A stretch of DNA of 64,000 nt, taken from NCBI GenBank assembly GCA_947497905.1, contig CANMIH010000011.1, forward strand, positions 1-64,000, given 5' to 3'. Below are positions 52,072 through 61,487 of this stretch, in pieces; the first letter of the stretch is position 1; every line of letters begins with the position of its first letter. Both the position numbers and the translations under genes were made by a program. Under the pieces are notes generated by a model. It saw only the letters and a program-made list of their open reading frames with translations, was not told the DNA's origin and did no database searches. Source of the stretch: an uncultured Pelagimonas sp. GTDB taxonomy: Bacteria; Pseudomonadota; Alphaproteobacteria; Rhodobacterales; Rhodobacteraceae.

Positions 52072-52554
52072 ATGAACCGCACCTTCAGTGTCTTGCTGAC
52101 CGTGTTGATCTGCCTGGTGGCCGCTGGCCAGTTCGTCCAGGTGATCACCCGCTATGTGCTGGAAATCCCGGTGATGGGGTTGGAGGAAAGCCTGCTCTAC
52201 CCGACGCTGTGGCTGTACATGCTGGGGGCGGTCAATGCCTCGCGCGAGAACACCCATATCCGCGCCAATGTGCTGGAAATCTTCCTGTCCACCGAACGCC
52301 AGCATCAGGTTCTGGCCATCATCGGCGAGGTGATCAGCCTGACTGTTGGCCTGTGGCTCACCTCCTGGGCCTGGGATTTCTGGAAGTACTCCCAGCGGGT
52401 CTGGCGTGAAAGCCCGACGCTGTACCTGCCGACCTTCTACGTCGATGCCGCGCTGTTTATCGGGATGGTGCTGATGATGGTCTTCACCGCCTGGCATCTG
52501 ATCCTGCACATCCGCGCCCTGTTCACCCCCGTTTCGGCCAAAAAGGAAGCCTGA
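52072..52554 (+). CDS. TRAP transporter small membrane subunit, DctQ-type
   Basis: 160 residues with four predicted membrane segments. The pattern VITRYVLEIPVMGLEESLLY and the RENTHIRANVLEIFL region are typical of DctQ proteins. ATG 52072 is chosen because GGGAGGGG lies four bases before it; the open frame extends upstream but without family likeness. One base separates it from the large subunit gene. Confidence 0.88.
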   Translation: MNRTFSVLLTVLICLVAAGQFVQVITRYVLEIPVMGLEESLLYPTLWLYMLGAVNASRENTHIRANVLEIFLSTERQHQVLAIIGEVISLTVGLWLTSWAWDFWKYSQRVWRESPTLYLPTFYVDAALFIGMVLMMVFTAWHLILHIRALFTPVSAKKEA

Positions 52555-52555
52555 G

Positions 52556-53854
52556 ATGATCGAGATTGCGCTCCTCGCCGTTCTGGTTCTTGTCGTTCTG
52601 CTGACGTTGGGCGTCCCCCTGCCCTACTGCTTCGGCGCCGGTCTGATGGTGATGTATTTCGCCGGTGACGTGGTGATGAAGGGCAATATGCTCTGGGGTT
52701 TCCAACAGCTGGGCAACCCGGTGTTGCTGGCCATCCCGCTGTTTGTGCTAGCTGGAACAATTATGAGCGTGTCCGGCATTGCGGCGAGCCTTTTGAACTT
52801 CGTCAACATCTTCATCGGCCACCTGCGCGGCGGCCTGGGCGTTGTGGCCACCGTGTCCTGCGCGCTGATCGGGGCGATCTCCGGCTCGGGCCTGACCGGC
52901 GTTGCAGCCATCGGACCGCTGCTGATCCCCGAGATGGAGAAACAGGGCTACCCCCGCGAATACGCCACCGCGTTGATCGCCAACGCCTCGCTTCTGGGCC
53001 TGCTGATCCCACCATCGGTTACGATGATCGTCTATGGCTGGGTCACCGATACTTCGATCCTCGCCTGCTTCCTCGCCACGCTGGGGCCTGGCCTGCTGAT
53101 CATGACCAGCTTTTCGGTCGTGAACATCCGCATGGCGCGCAAGTTCCCGCTGAAACTGGACGAGCCGCTGAAAGGGGCCGCATTCGTGTCCGAGGCGACC
53201 TCCCGCGGGCTGAAGGCCACCCCGGCGCTGCTTATGCCGGTGATCATTCTCGGCGGTATCTATGGCGGCATCATGACCCCGACCGAAGCCGCCGCCGTGG
53301 CGGTGATCTATGCAATCCCGGTTGGGTTCCTGATCTACAAGGGTCTGGACATGCGCACATTCTTTGGCGCGGGCAAAGAGGCGGCGACATCAGTTGGCGC
53401 GATCATGCTGATGATCCTATTTTCCATGATCCTGTCCCAGATGTTTGTGCTGGAAAGTATTCCGCAGGCCATCGTCCAAGCGATCTTTTCGATCACGGAA
53501 AACAAGGTTCTGCTACTGATCCTGATCAACATCCTGCTGTTCCTGGTGGGCATGGTGGTCAACGACGTCACTGCGATCATCCTGATTGCGCCGCTGTTGT
53601 TGCCGCTGATGCAGGCGATAGGCGTCAGCCCGATCCAGTTCGCCGCAATTATGGGCGTCAACACTGCCATGGGCGGCGTGACTCCGCCCTATGCCTCGAT
53701 CCTGTATCTGGGCGCGCGTGTTGGCCAAGTGCCGGTCACAAAGGTGATCCGGCCCGCCATGACCCTGATCCTGCTGGGCTATCTGCCGGTGGTGTTCCTG
53801 ACCAGCTTCTGGCCGGGCCTGTCGATGTGGCTGCCCAGCGTCTTTGGCTACTAA
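52556..53854 (+). CDS. TRAP transporter large membrane subunit, DctM-type
   Basis: 432 residues with about 11 to 12 hydrophobic segments. Family marks are IPLFVLAGTIMSVSGIA, ISGSGLTGVAAIGPLLIPEM and the late MGVNTAMGGVTPPYASILYL. It forms the sodium-coupled symport channel with the small subunit. Confidence 0.92.
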   Translation: MIEIALLAVLVLVVLLTLGVPLPYCFGAGLMVMYFAGDVVMKGNMLWGFQQLGNPVLLAIPLFVLAGTIMSVSGIAASLLNFVNIFIGHLRGGLGVVATVSCALIGAISGSGLTGVAAIGPLLIPEMEKQGYPREYATALIANASLLGLLIPPSVTMIVYGWVTDTSILACFLATLGPGLLIMTSFSVVNIRMARKFPLKLDEPLKGAAFVSEATSRGLKATPALLMPVIILGGIYGGIMTPTEAAAVAVIYAIPVGFLIYKGLDMRTFFGAGKEAATSVGAIMLMILFSMILSQMFVLESIPQAIVQAIFSITENKVLLLILINILLFLVGMVVNDVTAIILIAPLLLPLMQAIGVSPIQFAAIMGVNTAMGGVTPPYASILYLGARVGQVPVTKVIRPAMTLILLGYLPVVFLTSFWPGLSMWLPSVFGY

Positions 53855-53893
53855 GCCCCCCGAACTCATCATTACCCACGGAGGAGAAAACCC

Positions 53894-54886
53894 ATGATGA
53901 CTTTCCTGAAATCCACCTGCATGGCCGCAGCGCTGGCCACCACAGCCGGCATGGCCATGGCCGATACGCTGAAGCTGAGCCATATCCGCCCGCAAGGTGC
54001 AACCATCGACAACGAGCTGCGTGCCTTTGCCGAAGGTCTGTCGGGCGCCACCAATGGCTCGCTGGAACTGAACCTGTTCCCGGCGTCTGCCCTAGGTGAT
54101 TACACCTCGGTTCAAGAGCGTATCTCGGTTGGGGCTATCGACATGGCCGTGCAGCCCGCCGCCACGGCCGTTGATCGCCGGATGCAGATCTCGGCCTTCC
54201 CCTATGTCGCCGCGAACTGGGCCGAGGCGAAAAAGATCTATGGCCCCGGCGGCGCGATCTATGACGCGATGAAGGAGCTTTATGCCAAGCAGGATATCAC
54301 CATGCTTGCCGCGTACCCGGTCTATTTCGGTGGCGTTGCGCTGAACACCGATGCAGTAGATCCCGGCAATCCGAACGCTGCTAAAGGCATCAAGGTCCGC
54401 GTTCCCGGCATCAAAAGCTTCCAGCTGACCGCCGATGCGCTGGGTTACATCTCTTCGCCGATCCCATTCTCGGAGGCATTCACTGCAGTGCAGACCGGTG
54501 TGGTTGACGGTGTCGTAGGGTCGGGTGCCGAAGGGTATTATGCTTCGTTCCGCGACGTGACCACCACCTATGTGCCGGTGAACACCCATTTTGAGGTCTG
54601 GTACATGATCATCAACTCGGGTTCCCTCGCGGAACTGTCTGACGTCGACCGCACCGCGCTAGAATCTGCCGCCGTGGCGTTCGAAGCCAAGCGTTGGGAA
54701 ACCGCTGAGGCTGATCAGGGCGCGTTCGAACAGAAACTGGCTGATAACGGCGCCAAGATCGTTTCGCTGAGCGACGCCGAGCTGGCGGCCACAGCCGAGC
54801 ACGTTCGTGCGGAAGTTTGGCCGCAGGTGCTGGAAGATGTCGGTACCGATTGGGGACAGGCCATCCTGGACAAGATCGCCGAATAA
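53894..54886 (+). CDS. TRAP transporter periplasmic binding protein, DctP-type
   Basis: 330 residues with a Sec signal peptide (cleavage after AMAD, near 23). The conserved sites are visible: KIKVRVPGIKSF-like GIKVRVPG (with the substrate-binding Arg), PIPFSEAFTAVQTGVVDG and the earlier ERISVGAIDMAVQ. GGAGGAG precedes the ATG. The natural ligand carries a carboxylate in this family. The downstream enzymes suggest an amino acid, opine or other carboxylated secondary amine. Confidence 0.9.
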   Translation: MMTFLKSTCMAAALATTAGMAMADTLKLSHIRPQGATIDNELRAFAEGLSGATNGSLELNLFPASALGDYTSVQERISVGAIDMAVQPAATAVDRRMQISAFPYVAANWAEAKKIYGPGGAIYDAMKELYAKQDITMLAAYPVYFGGVALNTDAVDPGNPNAAKGIKVRVPGIKSFQLTADALGYISSPIPFSEAFTAVQTGVVDGVVGSGAEGYYASFRDVTTTYVPVNTHFEVWYMIINSGSLAELSDVDRTALESAAVAFEAKRWETAEADQGAFEQKLADNGAKIVSLSDAELAATAEHVRAEVWPQVLEDVGTDWGQAILDKIAE

Positions 54887-54902
54887 ATCGCCTTCTACCT
54901 AC

Positions 54903-54961
54903 GGGACAGGCGCGACCTCCCCCTGCCTGTCCCATCGGCGCCCGTTACCTTCCGGGCGCCG
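54903..54961 (+). terminator. Two tandem hairpins after TRAP genes
   Basis: GGGACAGGC pairs with GCCTGTCCC (54903-54933), and two bases later CGGCGCCCG pairs with CGGGCGCCG (54936-54961). Both stems are 9 bp and perfect. No T-run follows. They lie between the binding-protein stop and the ferredoxin-like gene, so they could stabilise the transport mRNA or partly terminate it. Confidence 0.6.
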
Positions 54962-55000
54962 TCCTCCCTTTACGACGCTTGATGGAGAGCGCCCCTTAAG

Positions 55001-55312
55001 ATGTTCCGATCCCTGCGCCCCAAAACCGCCCCGGAAATAACGCTGTCCATCAATGGACACGACATCATTGCCACCGCCGGACAATCGGTCTGGTCGGCCA
55101 TGGCGTTGAACGGCCAGACCGTGACCCGACGCGCCGCGCTGTCGGGTGAGGATCGCAGCGCCTATTGCACTATGGGTGTCTGTTTCGAATGCATGGTAGA
55201 AATCGACGGGGTGCCGAACCAGCAAGCCTGCATGCGCCAGGTCTCTGACGGAATGAAGGTCTCTACCCAAAATATTACTGAGAGTTCCGAGGCCACCAAT
55301 GCAGGCCTTTGA
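55001..55312 (+). CDS. Small [2Fe-2S] subunit of opine/amine dehydrogenase, HcnA/OoxC-like
   Basis: 103 residues. The cluster ligands are seen in YCTMGVCFECMVEIDG plus a later Cys in QQACMRQV, the plant-type [2Fe-2S] spacing of this family. It is the smallest subunit of three-part dehydrogenases (hydrogen cyanide synthase, opine oxidase, D-hydroxyproline dehydrogenase). Its end overlaps the next gene by 14 bases. Confidence 0.85.
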   Translation: MFRSLRPKTAPEITLSINGHDIIATAGQSVWSAMALNGQTVTRRAALSGEDRSAYCTMGVCFECMVEIDGVPNQQACMRQVSDGMKVSTQNITESSEATNAGL

Positions 55313-56708
55313 TTGTGCAATTGTCGGAGCTGGACCGGCAGGCATGTCGGCAGCCATCGAACTGGCCAATGCCGGTGCGCGCGTAGCGGTGTTGGATCGC
55401 GGGCAAAAACCTGGCGGGCAGATCTATCGCTCTGTTTCTGAAAGCCCCCTGCCCGACGCAAATGTGCTCGGCCCTGATTATACTGCGGGCGCTGAGCTGC
55501 TCACCGCTTTCTCCCGTGCCGATATCACCCATTTTGCCGGTGCGGATGCTTGGCATTTGGGCGATGACGGGCGCATTCTGTTTTCCCACCTCGGCGAAAC
55601 TTGTGAGCTACATTGCCGCGAAATGCTGGTGTGCCCCGGCGCGATGGAGCGTCCCATGCCGATCCCCGGTTGGACCTTGCCCGGTGTGATGACCGCTGGC
55701 GCGGCGCAGGTGATGCTGAAATCTGACGCCATGGTGTCTGATGGCGCGGTCTTTGCTGGCTCCGGTCCGCTGCTGTATCTGATCGTCGCGCAATATCTAC
55801 GCCTTGGCGTGCCGGTCGCGGCGCTGGTCGACACCACGCCGCGCCAGAACTATCTGAACGCCGCCCTGATGCTGCCCCGCGCGCTGCGCCGAACCGAGTT
55901 GCTGAAAAAAGGCCTGACCTTGCTGGCGGAGATCAAACGATCCGGCATCCCGGTTTACCGCTTTGCCGAAGGCCTGAAAGTGCTCGGTGAGGAAAACGCC
56001 ACCGGACTGCAGTTCACGACCAAAGGACAGACACACGAGATCGCCGCCGACACAGTCTTTCTTCATCAGGGTGTGCAACCCAACCTCAACATGACCCGCG
56101 CCATGGATCTGGAACACCGCTGGAATCTGAAGCAGCTGTGCTGGCAAGTCGTGACGGATCCATTTGGCCAGACCTCGGTCCCCCATGTTTCGGCGGCGGG
56201 CGATGGCGCCGGGATTTTTGGTGCCGATGGGGCACTGATTACGGGCCGTCTGGCGGCGCTCAACATCCTGCATAGGCTGGGTCGGCTGACGCTGGCTGAA
56301 CGTGACCGTCAGGCCGCGCCGGATCTGGCCCAGATTACCGCAATGGCCCCTTTCCGTGCCTTTATCGACAGGCTCTACCGTCCCACCGATGCGCTGCGCC
56401 TGCCACAAGAACTTTCAACCTTGGTCTGTCGCTGCGAGGAACAAACCCTTGCGGACCTACGCGCCGGTTTTGATCGAGGCGCGCGTGATCCCAATGCGCT
56501 AAAATCACTGACCCGCTGCGGTATGGGCCCCTGTCAGGGGAGGCAATGCGGACATATGGTGGCCGGGCTTCTTTCGGAATGGCGCGACGAGCGACCCGAA
56601 ACCATCGGCTATTATCGCCTGCGCAGTCCCCAGCGCCTGTTGACCCTGAAAGAGCTCAGCCGTTATCAGGCCGCCTCGGCCCCTGCACAAACGGAGGCTG
56701 CGCAATGA
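55299..56708 (+). CDS. FAD/iron-sulfur subunit of opine/amine dehydrogenase, HcnB/OoxA-like
   Basis: 469 residues. The FAD motif VGAGPAGMSAAIELANAG is at the N-terminus and a second nucleotide-binding segment around 150 (FAGSGPLLYLIVAQYL). The C-terminal BFD-like part holds the four-Cys motif LVCRCEEQ and CGMGPCQGRQCG. This architecture is that of the medium subunit in HcnABC/opine oxidase. Its stop overlaps the next start as ATGA. Confidence 0.85.
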   Translation: MQAFDCAIVGAGPAGMSAAIELANAGARVAVLDRGQKPGGQIYRSVSESPLPDANVLGPDYTAGAELLTAFSRADITHFAGADAWHLGDDGRILFSHLGETCELHCREMLVCPGAMERPMPIPGWTLPGVMTAGAAQVMLKSDAMVSDGAVFAGSGPLLYLIVAQYLRLGVPVAALVDTTPRQNYLNAALMLPRALRRTELLKKGLTLLAEIKRSGIPVYRFAEGLKVLGEENATGLQFTTKGQTHEIAADTVFLHQGVQPNLNMTRAMDLEHRWNLKQLCWQVVTDPFGQTSVPHVSAAGDGAGIFGADGALITGRLAALNILHRLGRLTLAERDRQAAPDLAQITAMAPFRAFIDRLYRPTDALRLPQELSTLVCRCEEQTLADLRAGFDRGARDPNALKSLTRCGMGPCQGRQCGHMVAGLLSEWRDERPETIGYYRLRSPQRLLTLKELSRYQAASAPAQTEAAQ

Positions 56709-57820
56709 AAGCGGATGTATTGGTCATCGGTGGCGGCATTCAGGGCTGCGCCACAGCCTATCATCTGGCGCGGCGCGGCACCTCGGTGATCCTGCTGGAA
56801 AAGGACTACACTGGCCGTCATGCTTCGGGCGTCAATGCTGGTGGCGTGCGCCTGCTAGGCCGCGACGTGGCCGAGGTCCCGCTGTCCAAAGCCTCGATGG
56901 AGATGTGGCAGACCCTAGATGAAGAGCTAGACGCAGACACCGGTTTCCGCCGCAATAGCGTTATCAACATCGCGGTGGACGAGGGGGACATGGCCACCCT
57001 GCGCGCCCGTGAGGGCAAGATGCAGGCCGCTGGCTACACCCATGAACGCATCATCGACCGGGCCGAACTGCTGGACCGCTTGCCCCATGTGAACCCTGAT
57101 TGCGTTGGCGGCGCGACCTCGGATCTGGACGGCTATGCGATCCCCTACAAGGCCACCAGCGCCTTTCGCCTCGCCGCAGAACGCCACGGCGCACAAGTCG
57201 TCGATGGTGAAGAGCTGATCACGCTGCGCCGTGTCGGGCAATCCTGGCTCGTTCAGGGGGCGCGGCAAAGGTACGAGGCCAACAGCGTGGTCAACTGCGC
57301 AGGCGCCTGGGCGGACCGCGTCGCCATGATGATTGGTGACAACGTGCCCCTGTCACACGCCGCACCCATGCTGATGATCACCGCCCGCATGCCCCATTTC
57401 GCCCGGCCCGTGGTCGGGGCGGTCAGCCGTCAGCTCAGCTTCAAGCAGTTTGAAAACGGCACGGTCCTCATCGGCGGTGGGGCCAAGGGCTTTGCTGATC
57501 GCTCCAACAACCGCACCCGACTGGATTACGCAAAGCTCGCCAACGCCGCACGCATCACGGCTGAGTTCTTTCCGATCATGGCCCGTGCGAGCATCAACCG
57601 GATGTGGGCGGGGCTCGAGGCCTATATGCCCGACAACCTACCCGTCATCGGCGCAGCGGAAAACGCTGATCGTGCTTTTCATGCCTTTGGCTTTTCCGCG
57701 CATGGCTTCCAGATGGGGCCGGTCACCGGCCAGATCATGGCCGACCTGGTTCTGGGCGAGCAAAACCGCTTTGACCTAACCCCTTTCCGTATTAACCGCT
57801 ATGACCGCAAGGTCCTATAA
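56705..57820 (+). CDS. Catalytic FAD subunit of opine/amine dehydrogenase, HcnC/OoxB-like
   Basis: 371 residues of the D-amino-acid-oxidase fold. The FAD motif DVLVIGGGIQGCATAYHLAR starts at residue 4, VVNCAGAWADRVA is the second FAD region, and the C-terminal AFGFSAHGFQMGPVTGQ segment is the isoalloxazine-binding loop. It would oxidise the C-N bond of the imported amine. The product imine fits the RidA protein encoded next. Whether the substrate is an opine, D-amino acid, sarcosine or glycine cannot be decided from motifs alone. Confidence 0.88.
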   Translation: MKADVLVIGGGIQGCATAYHLARRGTSVILLEKDYTGRHASGVNAGGVRLLGRDVAEVPLSKASMEMWQTLDEELDADTGFRRNSVINIAVDEGDMATLRAREGKMQAAGYTHERIIDRAELLDRLPHVNPDCVGGATSDLDGYAIPYKATSAFRLAAERHGAQVVDGEELITLRRVGQSWLVQGARQRYEANSVVNCAGAWADRVAMMIGDNVPLSHAAPMLMITARMPHFARPVVGAVSRQLSFKQFENGTVLIGGGAKGFADRSNNRTRLDYAKLANAARITAEFFPIMARASINRMWAGLEAYMPDNLPVIGAAENADRAFHAFGFSAHGFQMGPVTGQIMADLVLGEQNRFDLTPFRINRYDRKVL

Positions 57821-57834
57821 GAGAAGAAAAACCC

Positions 57835-58179
57835 ATGACCATCACCCGCATTGAAACCAACCAGCGCATGAGCCGGGTCGTCAAGCATAATGGCGTTGCC
57901 TATCTGTGTGGACAGACTTCCGAGGCTGAGAGCGTGGCTGAACAGACCCGCGAAATCCTCGCCAAGATCGAAGATCTTCTGGCCAAGGCAGGCAGCGACA
58001 AGACCCGGATACTGCAATGTGAGATCTGGCTGGCCGATATGGCAGATTTCGCCGAAATGAACGCTGTCTGGGATGCTTGGATCCCAAAAGGTCATGCACC
58101 TACCCGCGCTTGCGGTGAAGCGAAGCTCGCAAGGGATGTATTGAAGGTGGAAATGATCGTGACGGCCGCATACGAATAA
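57835..58179 (+). CDS. RidA-family enamine/imine deaminase
   Basis: 114 residues. VVKHNGVAYLCGQTS, the conserved CEIWLADMADFAEMNAVWDAW and PTRACGEAKLARDVLKVEM are family marks; the arginine in TRAC is the carboxylate-binding residue. It hydrolyses reactive imine intermediates to carbonyl and ammonia. Its place directly after an amine dehydrogenase is the logical one: it clears the imine product. The gap to the upstream gene is 14 bases. Confidence 0.9.
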   Translation: MTITRIETNQRMSRVVKHNGVAYLCGQTSEAESVAEQTREILAKIEDLLAKAGSDKTRILQCEIWLADMADFAEMNAVWDAWIPKGHAPTRACGEAKLARDVLKVEMIVTAAYE

Positions 58180-58632
58180 TCAATCGGGGCAAGCGTATAG
58201 CTGACATTGTCACTCATGCAGCAAACAAACGCTGCCCCATTTTCTTTCGAAAAACTCAAAGTGAGATGCGCGGCACGACCTAACTCTTGTGTGGAGGCTC
58301 CTGCCCCGCGCCCAAAATCAAGCAAGACACACTTCATCACAAAGATGGTCTCAATCGCCCTGAATGTCTTTGGAAAAAGAAACTGGCGAATCTCTAGTGG
58401 GTTAAGCCGCTCCGCCCAATTAGAAACGCAACCAAAGCGAATATCTTACCCTCTTTGGAGGCGCCAATCCTAGATCACCTTGGAATTCAGCGTCCCGTCT
58501 CAATGTGACCGATTTAACTAATCTTTCTCCTCTCGGAGGATCGTCAACGGTCAGCATAAGACCAAGACGTGAATAGCACTAACACTTGATTGTGGTCGCG
58601 ACGGAGCATACGCCAACTCCCAGACACGAAGT
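58180..58632. other. Gap with no recognised gene
   Basis: 453 bases between the RidA gene and the end of a converging LysR gene. A minus-strand open frame runs over the RidA end (58092-58340) and a short plus-strand frame from 58207, but neither has a ribosome site or a family I recognise. The segment is moderately AT-rich and may hold the remains of a lost gene. Confidence 0.4.
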
Positions 58633-59532
58633 TTAGGAATTGTTCTGATTGGCTTCTCCTACAATCCAATCTCGAAAAGCCTTGAGCTGCGTATGCTTCA
58701 TCGCTTTCGGAGGATAGACAAGATGATAGGACCGTGAAGGGGTAAACTTATCGCCGAACGGCCGGATCAGCTGTCCAGATCGCAATTCGTTTTGGATAAG
58801 AGGTAGCAACCCGAGCGCAACCCCCTGCCCTGAAAGAACCGCCCGCAACAAAACGCTAGAGTCATCTATGACGACTCCAGGTAGGCGCCCACCGGTTTCA
58901 ACGCCCATGGCGGCGCACCATTCCATCCAATCGAACTGATCTTTCCAATGCAATAATGGCAAGGTCAGTACATCAGCCGGATCGGTTAATACCGCTTTGT
59001 TCGCCAAAAGAAACGGACTGACGACCGGCGACGTATCAAACCAAAGTAACGGTTCGGAGATCAACCCGGGCCAGCGACCGTCCCCCCAGGCCAGCATCAT
59101 GTCGGTTTGCCCATCCGAGAATTCCACGCCGCCGGGAGAGTACTGCAAGTGCAGCCCAGTCTCTGGAAAGCGCTGCCAGAAACTGAATAGCCGCTTCGAT
59201 AACCATTGCGAACCAATCAGCGCGCCGACTCCCACTGTGATCGACGTGCGGCTGGCGGACTGACGCACCTCCTGGACGGCCATGTTCAGCCGCGCAAAAA
59301 CCGCCTCGCAGGCCTCTGCAAACTGACGACCTGTCTCGTTCAGAGAGACGGACTGAGCATTGCGGTCAAACAGCTGGCAGCCGAGATAGGATTCAAGCGA
59401 TTTGACCTGAGAGCTCACAGCGGTTGGCGTCACGCCCAGCTCTGTCGCGGCGCGCTTGAAATTCCCATAGTGGGCCGCCACGGCAAAGACACGCATCGCA
59501 CTAAGCGGAGCCTGATCTGAAGGATTTAACAT
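58633..59532 (-). CDS. LysR-family regulator, GcvA-type
   Basis: 299 residues. The DNA-binding part reads AMRVFAVAAHYGNFKRAATE and LGVTPTAVSSQVKSLESYLG. The rest is the effector domain. It is divergent from the Rieske-oxygenase operon with a 138-base gap, and is the likely regulator of that operon. Confidence 0.88.
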   Translation of the reverse strand: MLNPSDQAPLSAMRVFAVAAHYGNFKRAATELGVTPTAVSSQVKSLESYLGCQLFDRNAQSVSLNETGRQFAEACEAVFARLNMAVQEVRQSASRTSITVGVGALIGSQWLSKRLFSFWQRFPETGLHLQYSPGGVEFSDGQTDMMLAWGDGRWPGLISEPLLWFDTSPVVSPFLLANKAVLTDPADVLTLPLLHWKDQFDWMEWCAAMGVETGGRLPGVVIDDSSVLLRAVLSGQGVALGLLPLIQNELRSGQLIRPFGDKFTPSRSYHLVYPPKAMKHTQLKAFRDWIVGEANQNNS

Positions 59533-59670
59533 GAATAGGCCAACTTTAACTTACCCTAGGTGTAAAATATTTCTATCTATTCAGATTACTCACATCAAGG
59601 CAGGCTGCTGCCCGACAGAGAACAAGCAACGTGGCGGAGCCGAGAACCATCCGCCAGAAGCGGAGGGTAG

Positions 59671-60762
59671 ATGTCACGGGATACGCCATTGGCTGCGCGG
59701 TATTACGTCGAGCCGGAATACTTCGAGCGGGACAAGGAGCGGATCTTCTTCCGCAGCTGGCAATGCGTCTGCCATGTTTCCGAAATCGCGGAACCGGGTG
59801 ATTTCAAGACCTTCACCATCGTTGATGAGGATGTCTTTGTGATCCGCGCGCCAGACGGTGGGATCAAGGCCTACTACAACATCTGCCGTCACCGCGGCCA
59901 TCCGATTGTCGAAGACAGCGGCAAGGGCAAGCGGGTGCTGGTCTGCCCATATCACGCCTGGACCTATGAGATTAACGGCCGGCTGCGCCGCGCGCCGGGA
60001 TCGATGGAGAGCGATGGGCTGAGCTGCGATCAGATCAACCTGCGCAACATCCGGGTTGAGGAATTCTGCGGCTTTGTCTTTGTTAATATCGACGAAAATG
60101 CTGCGCCGATGGGAGGGGAACTGGAAGAATACCGCCAGAATATGCTCAGCTTTCACCCTGATCCAACCAAGCTGAAGTTTGTCTGTGAAACCGAGATTGC
60201 GCATGACAGCAACTGGAAGCTCTCGGTCGAGAACTACAACGAGTGCTACCATTGCCCGACAGTCCATGCCTCTTCATTGACGCATGGCGTGCTGGAAATG
60301 GAAGGCTACACCACCATCCCGAAGGGCAAGACGATCTGGCATGACGGAAAGGCCCAGACAAAGAACGAAAAGCAATACGACTACGATCTAAAGGCAAGCC
60401 CGCGCGCAGGCGATTATGGTGCCTATTGGATTTTCCCCAATGTCTCGATGTGCTGTTATCCGGGTGGATATTTCACGATCCGCCAGTTCTTGCCCATAGC
60501 ATGGAACAAGACGGTCTACCGATACCGCTGGTTTTCAAGCGGCGATATCGCGGATGAGGACGTGATTGCACTGATGCACAAGCACAAGGCAACCACCGGA
60601 GCCGAAGATGAAGTTGTTGTCTCTAAAATTCAGAAAGGGATGCAAAGCCGCGCCTTTGAGCCCGGGCCCTATGTAATTGGCGACGGCCGAGGCGCAATGA
60701 GCGAAGTTGGTCTCCGCCATTTCCATAATCTCTATCGGGATGCATTGGGAGAAAGCGCATGA
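59671..60762 (+). CDS. Rieske-type oxygenase large subunit, betaine/carnitine/stachydrine-type
   Basis: 363 residues. The Rieske cluster ligands lie in ICRHRGHP and CPYHAWTYE (CxH...CxxH) near residues 69-92, and the catalytic iron site in ENYNECYHCPTVH near 185-200, with a further carboxylate expected later. The NYNECYHCPTVHA form matches oxygenases that act on quaternary amines and related compounds (GbcA, CntA, Stc2). GCGGAGG lies just before the ATG. No reductase gene is adjacent; electrons must come from elsewhere. It overlaps the aldolase gene by four bases. Confidence 0.85.
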   Translation: MSRDTPLAARYYVEPEYFERDKERIFFRSWQCVCHVSEIAEPGDFKTFTIVDEDVFVIRAPDGGIKAYYNICRHRGHPIVEDSGKGKRVLVCPYHAWTYEINGRLRRAPGSMESDGLSCDQINLRNIRVEEFCGFVFVNIDENAAPMGGELEEYRQNMLSFHPDPTKLKFVCETEIAHDSNWKLSVENYNECYHCPTVHASSLTHGVLEMEGYTTIPKGKTIWHDGKAQTKNEKQYDYDLKASPRAGDYGAYWIFPNVSMCCYPGGYFTIRQFLPIAWNKTVYRYRWFSSGDIADEDVIALMHKHKATTGAEDEVVVSKIQKGMQSRAFEPGPYVIGDGRGAMSEVGLRHFHNLYRDALGESA

Positions 60763-61487
60763 GCACTGCAATCCGCGAGGACCTAGCCGCGCTCTACCGG
60801 TTGGCCCACCATTTTGGCTGGACCGACCTGACCTCGACCCACATCTCGGCCCGCCTGCCCCAGGACCCAGAGCACTACCTCCTGAACTCTCACGACCTAA
60901 TGTTTGATGAGATCACCGCATCAAACCTCACCCGCATGTCCTTTGCGGGCACGGCGGTAGATGATCCACCGGGCAGCGGAAAGGTCATCAATCTGGCCGG
61001 GCATCTCATCCACTCCGGTATTTTGCGTGCGCGCCCCGATGTGAATTACGTGATACATAGCCACACCCGTGCAGGCGTGGCCGTGTCGGCTATGCCAGAG
61101 GGGTTGTTGCCACTTTCGCAGCACGCAGGTTTCGTACTCGGCACCTTGTCGACGCATCCCTATCAGGACTCGACTGCGGTCGAAGATGAGGGCGCGCTAT
61201 TGGCCCACGACTTGGGCCAAAACTTCGCCATGCTGTTGCAGAACCATGGACTACTGGTCGTCGGGCGCACCGCGGCTGAGGCCTTCACTTATCACTACTA
61301 CCTTGAAATGGCCTGTAAAATACAAGTGGATATACTGGGCGCCACAGACAAACCCATCGCCATCGCCGAGGATGCCATGGCGGCTCTGCACGACTGGGGT
61401 TCGCCGAACAATGGCCCGCATGGCCATGTGCAATGGCCCTCGCTGATCCGAATGCTAGAGCGTACAGCGCCGGAGTACCGGTCATGA
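60759..61487 (+). CDS. Class II aldolase/adducin-family enzyme
   Basis: 242 residues. Metal ligands appear in VIHSHTRAGVAV (HxH) and in the later FAMLLQNHGLLVVGR (His), with a Glu upstream of the first pair (typical of the fold). This fold holds fuculose- and ribulose-phosphate aldolases and decarboxylases. The overlap with the oxygenase gene and with the next gene (ATGA) shows translational coupling. It may cleave a C-C bond in the product of the oxygenase pathway. Confidence 0.82.
   Translation: MSTAIREDLAALYRLAHHFGWTDLTSTHISARLPQDPEHYLLNSHDLMFDEITASNLTRMSFAGTAVDDPPGSGKVINLAGHLIHSGILRARPDVNYVIHSHTRAGVAVSAMPEGLLPLSQHAGFVLGTLSTHPYQDSTAVEDEGALLAHDLGQNFAMLLQNHGLLVVGRTAAEAFTYHYYLEMACKIQVDILGATDKPIAIAEDAMAALHDWGSPNNGPHGHVQWPSLIRMLERTAPEYRS

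Noticed and set aside
58092-58340. 82-codon minus-strand frame overlapping the RidA gene end
   Set aside because: No ribosome site, no recognised family, and it overlaps a well-supported gene.
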